From Bacteroidia bacterium (GTDB lineage Bacteria; Bacteroidota; Bacteroidia; Cytophagales; Flammeovirgaceae), in NCBI GenBank assembly GCA_030425505.1, contig JAUIAB010000013.1:1-64000 (forward strand): a DNA stretch of 64,000 bases. The letters run 5' to 3'. Positions 57,628 to 64,000 of the stretch are shown one piece after another. A program made the translations under genes and the position numbers. The notes below the pieces were generated by a model that did no database searches, had not been told where the DNA came from, and worked only from the letters and a program-made list of their open reading frames with translations. Within the stretch, counting starts at the first letter, position 1; every line of letters starts with the position of its first letter.

Positions 57628-57683
57628 GTTATATATTTTATAGTGTCAAAATTTATGTTTGCCAAATTATAAAAAAACTAAAA

Positions 57684-57712
57684 GAAAAAAAGCTTTTTTA
57701 AAGAAAAAAGCT
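57684..57712 (-). terminator. Terminator directly after the palmitoyltransferase-like gene
   Basis: A 9-bp stem AGCTTTTTT/AAAAAAGCT (57691-57699, 57704-57712) with loop AAAG abuts the stop codon at 57713. On the minus strand it is followed by TTTTTTCTTT. Confidence 0.7.
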
Positions 57713-58960
57713 CTATGCAACAGCAGATTGAGGCTCTTTATTCGCATATTCCCCACTTTTTAACTTTCCAGCAATGCTTTCAAAGGCATTTATTGTCTCT
57801 TCAACATCTTCCATAGAATGCGTAGCCGTTGGTATTAACCGAAGCATTATTACATCTTTAGGCACTACTGGGTAGATTACCGCTGAGCAGAAAATGTTAT
57901 AATTTTCCCTCAAATCCATAATCAGATTAATTGCTTCAATATGTCCTCCACTAAGCATAACAGGCGTAACAGGAGACTCGGTATTACCTAAATTGAAACC
58001 TCTTTTTCTCAAACCATCCTGAAGAGAGTTAACTACATTCCATAATTGCTCTCTTAGCTCAGGTTTAGTTTTCAATAACTCTAATCGCTTCATATTACCA
58101 ATTACAATTGGCATAGGAAGAGTCTTAGCATATATTTGAGATCTAGAATTGTACCGTAGGTACTCAATAACCTGCTCTTTACTCGATACAAACGCTCCAA
58201 TACTTGCCATCGATTTAGCAAAAGTGGAAAAGTAAATATCAATTTCATCTTGTACTCCTTGGTGCTCTCCTGTTCCTACTCCTTTTTTACCCATAGTACC
58301 AAACCCATGAGCATCATCCACTAAAAGTCTAAATTGATACTTCGATTTAAGATCAACAATCTCTTTAAGACGCCCCATATCACCCAGCATACCAAAAACA
58401 CCTTCCGTGATAACAAGAATAGACCCTCCAGTTTCTTCAACAATTTTAGAAGCTCTTTTAAGCTGCTTGTCACAGTTATCTATATCATTATGTGGGAATA
58501 CAAACCGCTTCCCAAGATGCATTCTAAGACCGTCTATAATGCAAGCATGGGAGTCAGAATCATAAACTACCACATCCTTTCTGTCTAGTAGTGCATCAAT
58601 TACTGACATAATCCCCTGATACCCATAGTTAAGCACCATAGTGTCTTCTTTTCCAACAAATTCAGATAACTGTGATTCAAACTCTTCAATAATATTAGAG
58701 TTCCCTGACATCATCCTAGAACCCATTGGATACGCTAGCCCATACTTTTCTGTAGCTTCGGTATCCACCTTTCTTACTTCTGGATGATTTCCAAGACCTA
58801 AATAATTATTTAAACTCCAAGTTAAAACCTCTTTACCTCTGAATTTCATTCGAGGAGCCAGCTCACCTTCCAATTTAGGAAACGTATAATAACCATGAGC
58901 TATTTGGGAGTGTTGTCCTAAAGGACCTCTGTCGATTAATAGTTTTTCGAATAAATCCAC
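57713..58960 (-). CDS. Alpha-oxoamine synthase, serine palmitoyltransferase-like
   Basis: The 415-residue PLP enzyme of the alpha-oxoamine synthase family condenses an acyl-CoA with an amino acid. Motifs include WSLNNYLGLGNHPEV, GSRMMSGNSNII, DSDSHACIIDGLRM, VDDAHGFGTMGKKGVG, and the PLP-lysine TFAKSMASIGAF. In Bacteroidota this group makes the long-chain base of sphingolipids (serine as substrate) or of sulfonolipids such as capnine (cysteate); the substrate is not decidable here. A hairpin terminator abuts the stop. Confidence 0.87.
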   Translation of the reverse strand: MDLFEKLLIDRGPLGQHSQIAHGYYTFPKLEGELAPRMKFRGKEVLTWSLNNYLGLGNHPEVRKVDTEATEKYGLAYPMGSRMMSGNSNIIEEFESQLSEFVGKEDTMVLNYGYQGIMSVIDALLDRKDVVVYDSDSHACIIDGLRMHLGKRFVFPHNDIDNCDKQLKRASKIVEETGGSILVITEGVFGMLGDMGRLKEIVDLKSKYQFRLLVDDAHGFGTMGKKGVGTGEHQGVQDEIDIYFSTFAKSMASIGAFVSSKEQVIEYLRYNSRSQIYAKTLPMPIVIGNMKRLELLKTKPELREQLWNVVNSLQDGLRKRGFNLGNTESPVTPVMLSGGHIEAINLIMDLRENYNIFCSAVIYPVVPKDVIMLRLIPTATHSMEDVEETINAFESIAGKLKSGEYANKEPQSAVA

Positions 58961-58994
58961 GTATAGTATTCGATTTAGTAAAAATAATAGCCAG

Positions 58995-59025
58995 TAAAGT
59001 TAGGGGTTAATCACATTTTGATCAA
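58995..59025 (-). promoter_or_regulatory. Candidate promoter of the palmitoyltransferase-like gene
   Basis: The minus strand has TTG (59025-59023), then a 20-base spacer, then TAACTTTA (59002-58995), matching the TTG-N19/20-TAnnTTTG consensus except for the final base. It lies ~35 bases before the start codon. Confidence 0.5.
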
Positions 59026-59194
59026 GTTTCTTGTCCTATTCCTTTTTGTGTAACATTTAAAGCAAATTATAAGCCTATCTGTACCCTTTTTGATAAGAAT
59101 TGTACTGAAAACTGAATAATACTATTTTTAGTAATTCAATAGTTTATACCTAAATGGGCATTTGATGCTTTTATTTTGCTCATATGCAATAGCG

Positions 59195-60331
59195 CTAAAG
59201 AGTACCTCTCATTTCTTGCTCTCTTTCTATAGCTTCAAAAAGAGCTTTAAAATTACCTTTACCAAAAGATTTTGCTCCTTTACGCTGAATTATTTCAAAG
59301 AATAAAGTCGGCCTTGGTTCCAAAGGTTTTGTGAATATTTGAAGCAAATAACCCTCCTCATCTCTATCAACCAAAATCCCTAGCTCTTTGAGTGGAGCTA
59401 AATCTTCATCAATACTACCAACACGGTCTAAAAGAGAATCATAATAGTTGCTAGGCACTTTTAAAAATTCTACCCCCCTACTCTGCATAGCCGTTACCGT
59501 CTCAATAATATTATCTGTAGCTACAGCAATGTGTTGTACTCCAGCTCCATTGTAGAAGTCTAAATACTCTTCAATTTGAGATTTTTTCAATCCATCTGCA
59601 GGCTCATTAATTGGAAATTTAATCCTACCATTTCCATTTGTCATCACTTTACTCATCAATGCGGTGTACTCTGTAGATATATCTTTATCATCAAAAGATA
59701 TCAACTGAGCAAAACCCATCACTTCTCTATAAAATTTAGCCCATTTATCCATCTCGTTCCATCCCACATTTCCTACCATATGGTCTATGTATTTTAATCC
59801 TACTGAATCAGGAGAATAGGAAGAATCCCACTTTTTAAAGCCAGGCAAAAACACCCCATTGTAGTTTTTTCTTTCTACAAAAACGTGCACTGTTTCTCCA
59901 TAAGTATGGATCGCAGCTTTTTTTACCTCGCCGTTTTCATCTTTACTAACTACTGGCTCAAAATATGACTTTGCCCCTCTTTTTATTGTCTCATTATATG
60001 CTTTCTCTGCATCATCTACCCAAAGAGCTATAGCCTTCACTGCATCCCCTTTTTCATCAATATGCTTTCCTATTTCAGTACCTAGCTTTAAAGGACTAGT
60101 CAATACCAAACGTATTTTTCCTTGCTGCACTACGTAGGATTGACTTTCTTTATTACCTGTCTCTAGACCAGAGTATGCAAATGATTGGAAACCTAAAGCA
60201 GTTTTATAATAGTGTGCTGCCTGTAATGCATTGCTTACATAAAATTCAACGTAATCTGTACCATTGATAGGCAAAAAATCTTCAGCTTCTGGGAAAATCT
60301 TCTCTAAAGTACTTTTCATTTCTGTTATCAT
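59195..60331 (-). CDS. hppD: 4-hydroxyphenylpyruvate dioxygenase
   Basis: This Fe(II) enzyme converts 4-hydroxyphenylpyruvate to homogentisate in tyrosine breakdown (EC 1.13.11.27). The 378-residue length is normal. Two vicinal-oxygen-chelate halves are visible, with the iron ligands in KYIDHMVGNVGWNEMDKW (His), GVQHIAVATDNI (His) and LFFEIIQRKG (Glu). It is 111 bases after hmgA on the same strand. Confidence 0.95.
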   Translation of the reverse strand: MITEMKSTLEKIFPEAEDFLPINGTDYVEFYVSNALQAAHYYKTALGFQSFAYSGLETGNKESQSYVVQQGKIRLVLTSPLKLGTEIGKHIDEKGDAVKAIALWVDDAEKAYNETIKRGAKSYFEPVVSKDENGEVKKAAIHTYGETVHVFVERKNYNGVFLPGFKKWDSSYSPDSVGLKYIDHMVGNVGWNEMDKWAKFYREVMGFAQLISFDDKDISTEYTALMSKVMTNGNGRIKFPINEPADGLKKSQIEEYLDFYNGAGVQHIAVATDNIIETVTAMQSRGVEFLKVPSNYYDSLLDRVGSIDEDLAPLKELGILVDRDEEGYLLQIFTKPLEPRPTLFFEIIQRKGAKSFGKGNFKALFEAIEREQEMRGTL

Positions 60332-60442
60332 ATCTACTTTTTCGTGTGTTTAAAATTTATGACCTGTCTAGTTTGTTTGGCATACATCTTAATTATCACT
60401 TTGTGTTTGCCTCAATTTTAAGTCAGACATAGTCTATTTAGT

Positions 60443-61600
60443 TTATTCTATCCAAGATTTATAATAATTGTTGTCATCTATTTTTAGTGCTTCTTTTGTT
60501 AGCATAAGTGGTTTAAAAGTATCAACCATTACAGCCAACTCTTCCGTTACCTTCTCCCCAATGCTTCTTTCCATTGCTCCAGGGTGTGGACCATGAGGTA
60601 TTCCCATTGGGTGTAATGTCATATGCCCCTTATCAATATCATTTCTACTCATAAAGTCTCCATCTACATAATAAAGCACCTCATCAGAGTCTATATTACT
60701 GTGGTTATATGGTGCTGGAATTGCCTCTGGATGATAGTCGTATAACCGAGGGCAAAAAGAGCATATTACGAAGCTACTTGTTTCAAAAGTCTGATGAACA
60801 GGTGGTGGCTGATGCACCCTACCTGTTATTGGTTCAAAATTGTGAATTGAAAATCCATATGGAAAATTATACCCATCCCAACCTACCACATCAAAAGGAT
60901 GCGTAGCATAGACTAGTTGATGGATCATATCCTCTTTTTTAACTTTTAGCAAAAATTCTCCTTTTTCATCATGTGCCTTCAAACTATGAGGCATCTTTAA
61001 GTCTCTTTCGCAAAAAGGGGAATGTTCTAAAAGTTGCCCAAAATGATTTCTATATCTTTTTGGCGTATAAACTGGGTCAAAAGACTCAACAAAAAATATT
61101 CTGTTATCCTCTGTATCAAACTCTATTTGATAGATCATTCCTCTGGGGATAACCAAATAGTCCCCATACTCAAAGTCAATAGTCCCCAAAAAGGTCTTTA
61201 ACTTACCTGTGCCCTGATGAATGAAGAGTACTTCATCTGCTTGAGCGTTCTTATAGAAATAATCCTTCATGGATTTCTTTGGAGCAGCAACACCCACATA
61301 GACATCCCTATTCATCATAAGAATCTTCCTGCTCTCCAGAAAGTCATTTTCAGCAGGAACTTCAAATCCTTTAAACCGTTTTGGATGAATATTTTTCTCT
61401 ATACCTATCTCTGGTAAGACGGATATTGATTTGAGGATTTCTTTTATCTGTGTTGGTCTGTGAATATGGTAGAGTAAGGAAGACATTCCAGAAAAGCCTT
61501 CTGTGCCAAAGAGTTGCTCATAGTAGTACCCTCCGTCAGGCTTCTTAAAAGTGGTATGTCTTTTCGCAGGTATTTTTCCTAAAGTATGATAAATAGGCAT
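60443..61600 (-). CDS. hmgA: Homogentisate 1,2-dioxygenase
   Basis: The enzyme opens the homogentisate ring to maleylacetoacetate (EC 1.13.11.5). The 385-residue cupin-type protein shows TTFKKPDGGYYYEQLFGTEG at the start and the core HPFDVVGWDGYNFPYGFSIH. The iron-ligand region VHQPPPVHQTFE and the C-terminal GHMTLHPMGIPHGPHPG follow. The next step of the pathway is not in the window. Confidence 0.94.
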   Translation of the reverse strand: MPIYHTLGKIPAKRHTTFKKPDGGYYYEQLFGTEGFSGMSSLLYHIHRPTQIKEILKSISVLPEIGIEKNIHPKRFKGFEVPAENDFLESRKILMMNRDVYVGVAAPKKSMKDYFYKNAQADEVLFIHQGTGKLKTFLGTIDFEYGDYLVIPRGMIYQIEFDTEDNRIFFVESFDPVYTPKRYRNHFGQLLEHSPFCERDLKMPHSLKAHDEKGEFLLKVKKEDMIHQLVYATHPFDVVGWDGYNFPYGFSIHNFEPITGRVHQPPPVHQTFETSSFVICSFCPRLYDYHPEAIPAPYNHSNIDSDEVLYYVDGDFMSRNDIDKGHMTLHPMGIPHGPHPGAMERSIGEKVTEELAVMVDTFKPLMLTKEALKIDDNNYYKSWIE

Positions 61601-61701
61601 TTAAATATTCGTTGTTTTACTAATTTTTTGCTTATCAAATATATAAACTCAGATTATAATACAAAATATTTTTATATCAGAATAATTTCTGCAGTTATAT
61701 C

Positions 61702-63090
61702 TTATTTCTCAAAAATACTTCGGTTGGATCTCAACTTAAGGTCTTGTGAATAAAGTAGTTTCTCTTTTCTTGTTTGGTCATAACTTAACCTAGCACCTCC
61801 TTCACCTTCAATAAAACCAATAGCTCTCGCAAGAAGAGGTTCTGATATGTCACCAAGTTGCTTCATTGGAAATTGAAAATCTTCTATCTGGTTAGCTGGA
61901 GATGGAATAAACCCATTTGAAAAATCGGAAGTTCCATTAGCATTAAATGATTTGAAAACTATAGGCAATAATGCATAATCGTTATTGATATTTTCGTCAT
62001 CATTAATCAAAACAGACCCAACATTCTTACCATACGATTGATCGCCGATGGTATAAACCTCCATAAAAGGAAGAAGACCATTGATAATCAATTCACTAGC
62101 AGAGGCTGTTCTTGAGCTTGTGAGCACAAAAACTCTGGAAAGATTATCACCAATATTTTCTGTTTTATTAACAAACCTATCGAATAGCCTTGCATCACTA
62201 TCGTCTCTACTCTCAAAGTACTCTTGGTACTCATCATTCCACCTAGTTTCTATAAAAACCTGACCTACAGTTGACCTTGGAGCTATAAGGCTAGCAAGAT
62301 TAGTTGCAGAAGAAACAGACCCTCCACCATTGTATCTCAAATCAAGTATTAATTCATTAATATTTTCATTCTTAAACTTTGAAAAAATATTGTCCATTTC
62401 AAGGTCATACACTTGAGAATTACCTTGACCTGGGCTGAAAAAATTATATACATAATACCCGATTTTCCTTCCCGACTCCGTCATATAAACTGTATCTAAA
62501 TAGCTAGGGTTTTCAGCAAACTGTACTACTGTTAGAGGTGTCCCTTGCTCAACATACACTTCATTGGCAACATCATATCTCCTATATGTAATTGTATGGT
62601 TAGAGCCCATTTGCCCTATTAATTCTCTGTAATTATCTAGAGTCATTTGTGCATTATTAACATGCGAAATCAAATCTCCCCTTTTTAAACCACTTTGCTC
62701 AGCTGGGCTAGATCTTTTTACATATGTAATTGCTGCTAGTACATTGGAATTATCTGCACTTTCACGAATCAATGCAAACTCATAACCCGCCTCAAGCTCT
62801 ATCCCTTCTAAAGAGTTTCTTAAATCGGTATAGCTAGGGCTAATAAATGAAAACCTATCTTCAGGAGTATATACCAAGCTATTGAAATAATCAATTGGGT
62901 CTTGACTCTTGTCCGAGTTTTGTGGTAGCTGGTCAGTCCAATAGTATACATCGTCCATTACATCAAATATCCAATCATTTATGGTTACTTCAACAGGCTG
63001 TGCATCATCATCTTTATCACAAGAAAAAAACAGAAAAACAGAAAAAAGTATGACAGTTATTCTTTTGGTATAGAATTGAAATTTTATCAT
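61702..63090 (-). CDS. S41-family (tail-specific) peptidase lipoprotein
   Basis: The 462-residue protein starts at the ATG at 63090 with a lipoprotein signal (ITVILFSVFLFFSC, Cys at ~24). An upstream ATG at 63141 gives an implausible second hydrophobic leader. A PDZ domain (~110-190, with SPAEQSGLKRGDLISHVN) is followed by the S41 protease core with the catalytic Ser in SSRTASASELIINGL and Lys in QSYGKNVGSV. It is probably a periplasmic or surface-side processing protease. Confidence 0.87.
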   Translation of the reverse strand: MIKFQFYTKRITVILFSVFLFFSCDKDDDAQPVEVTINDWIFDVMDDVYYWTDQLPQNSDKSQDPIDYFNSLVYTPEDRFSFISPSYTDLRNSLEGIELEAGYEFALIRESADNSNVLAAITYVKRSSPAEQSGLKRGDLISHVNNAQMTLDNYRELIGQMGSNHTITYRRYDVANEVYVEQGTPLTVVQFAENPSYLDTVYMTESGRKIGYYVYNFFSPGQGNSQVYDLEMDNIFSKFKNENINELILDLRYNGGGSVSSATNLASLIAPRSTVGQVFIETRWNDEYQEYFESRDDSDARLFDRFVNKTENIGDNLSRVFVLTSSRTASASELIINGLLPFMEVYTIGDQSYGKNVGSVLINDDENINNDYALLPIVFKSFNANGTSDFSNGFIPSPANQIEDFQFPMKQLGDISEPLLARAIGFIEGEGGARLSYDQTRKEKLLYSQDLKLRSNRSIFEK

Positions 63091-63172
63091 AATAACAATA
63101 TAAATTATAAATATAATCAACTCTACAAGCTTTAGGTTCAAAAAACTATGATTTAAGCCTTATTTTTGAAAT

Positions 63173-64000
63173 ATGGTTAGTATAAATCAACTTTCATACT
63201 TTATTGGAGATAGACCATTGTACGAGAATGCTTCTCTCCATATTAAACCAAAAGATAGAATAGGTTTAGTAGGTCTGAATGGAACTGGAAAATCAACTCT
63301 TTTAAAGTTAATTATTGGTGAAATCACTCCTGATAGCGGTGAAATAGCAATGCAAAAAGACTGTAAGATTGGTTATCTAAACCAAGACTTACTTTCTGAT
63401 GCGCGAGATGATAAAATCATCAATATTACTATTGAAGGTTTTCAACGAGAGTTGCAGCTAAAAAATCAGATTGACAAGTTATTACAACAAATAGAGCTTA
63501 ATTGTACGGAAGAATTATTGAACAAATTATCTGCTAAGCAGGAAGAGTTTGAAGTACTTGGAGGGTATTCTATCCAGTCTAAAGCAGAAGAGATATTGGA
63601 GGGCCTTGGCTTTAAAACAGAGGAGTTGGAAAATAAGCTTAGCACTTTTTCTGGAGGATGGCGAATGAGAGTTATGCTGGCGAGATTACTCTTGAGTAAG
63701 CCAGGACTATTGCTTCTCGATGAACCTACTAATCATTTAGACTTACCAACAATTATGTGGTTAGAAAACTACATTGCAAGGTACGATGGAGCTGTTGTAA
63801 TCGTTTCGCACGACAAAACTTTTCTCAATAGGGCTGTTAGTAGTATAGTAGAAGTTAGTCAAAAAAAACTATCCCAATATGCCGGTAATTATGATTTTTA
63901 CTTAGAGGAAAAGACACTACGAGCAGAAATACATGAAAATGCATTTAAAAACCAGCAGCAAAAGATTAAGCAGACAGAACAATTTATTAGTAGGTTTAGA
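63173..64000 (+). CDS. ABC-F family ATPase (partial, C-terminus outside window)
   Basis: The first 276 residues are present. They contain Walker A GLNGTGKSTLL, signature STFSGGWRMRVMLARLLL, Walker B LLLLDEPTNHLDL and switch HDKTFLN of the first ABC domain. The linker QKIKQTEQFISRFR at the window edge is the PtIM-type arm of ABC-F proteins. These lack transmembrane helices and act on ribosomes, for example in translation factor or resistance roles. It diverges from the S41 gene. Confidence 0.92.
   Translation, partial: MVSINQLSYFIGDRPLYENASLHIKPKDRIGLVGLNGTGKSTLLKLIIGEITPDSGEIAMQKDCKIGYLNQDLLSDARDDKIINITIEGFQRELQLKNQIDKLLQQIELNCTEELLNKLSAKQEEFEVLGGYSIQSKAEEILEGLGFKTEELENKLSTFSGGWRMRVMLARLLLSKPGLLLLDEPTNHLDLPTIMWLENYIARYDGAVVIVSHDKTFLNRAVSSIVEVSQKKLSQYAGNYDFYLEEKTLRAEIHENAFKNQQQKIKQTEQFISRFR

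Overview
The window is A+T-rich bacterial DNA from a member of the Bacteroidota, most likely order Cytophagales (inference). The evidence is: several secreted proteins ending in type IX secretion (T9SS) sorting domains; families typical of the phylum (DUF1573, DUF4296, BatA/DUF58, a small histone H1-like protein, lamin-tail and Ig-like giant proteins); promoter-like TAnnTTTG elements; and almost no Shine-Dalgarno sequences. It is ordinary chromosome: housekeeping genes alternating with large surface proteins, plus one compact restriction-modification cassette. No CRISPR array, insertion sequence or prophage was seen. One tRNA (Pro, anticodon GGG) is present.

Layout. 1-9.7 kb: two very large secreted repeat proteins on the minus strand, one running off the left edge (lamin-tail/Ig-like) and one a beta-roll stalk with an S74 self-cleaving chaperone and a T9SS sorting domain. 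9.8-17.1 kb: 5-formyl-THF cyclo-ligase, an unknown membrane protein, a short BatA/DUF58-type operon, a DUF4296 lipoprotein, a YcxB-like protein, nadC behind tRNA-Pro, and a DUF350 membrane protein. 17.3-25.7 kb: DUF1573 protein, an OmpA protein fused to PD40 and ankyrin repeats, PspA with a YbjN-like partner, DUF1801, dapD, recO and DUF2147. 25.9-36.7 kb: a response regulator, then a long minus-strand run: a reactive-sulfur operon (ArsR-type sensor, TauE exporter, persulfide dioxygenase-rhodanese, two YeeE/YedE subunits), cysQ, sbcC, sbcD and a PAS histidine kinase.

36.8-47.5 kb: an unknown secreted protein, an 895-residue leucine-rich-repeat protein with a recurring WW..LS..WK module, an AlkD-type DNA glycosylase, and two T9SS cargo proteins (401 and 1500 residues). 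47.7-51.2 kb: a membrane polyferredoxin, a Nudix hydrolase, a DUF983 protein and a DEDDh exonuclease. 51.5-54.8 kb: methylmalonyl-CoA mutase large subunit followed by an unusually short small-subunit homologue. 54.9-57.1 kb: a type II restriction-modification operon in the order controller, C5-methyltransferase, endonuclease; the methylase closely resembles M.HaeIII/M.NgoPII, so GGCC is the predicted target. 57.4-64 kb: histone H1-like protein, a serine palmitoyltransferase-like enzyme, hppD and hmgA for tyrosine breakdown, an S41 lipoprotein protease and the start of an ABC-F ATPase.

The points most worth a second look are: the S74 self-cleavage module placed upstream of a T9SS signal; the inverted repeats that sit on the predicted promoters of the ArsR gene and of the restriction controller gene; the short mutase subunit next to the restriction cassette; and the WW..LS..WK module in the leucine-rich-repeat protein. 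No clearly new multi-gene system was found.
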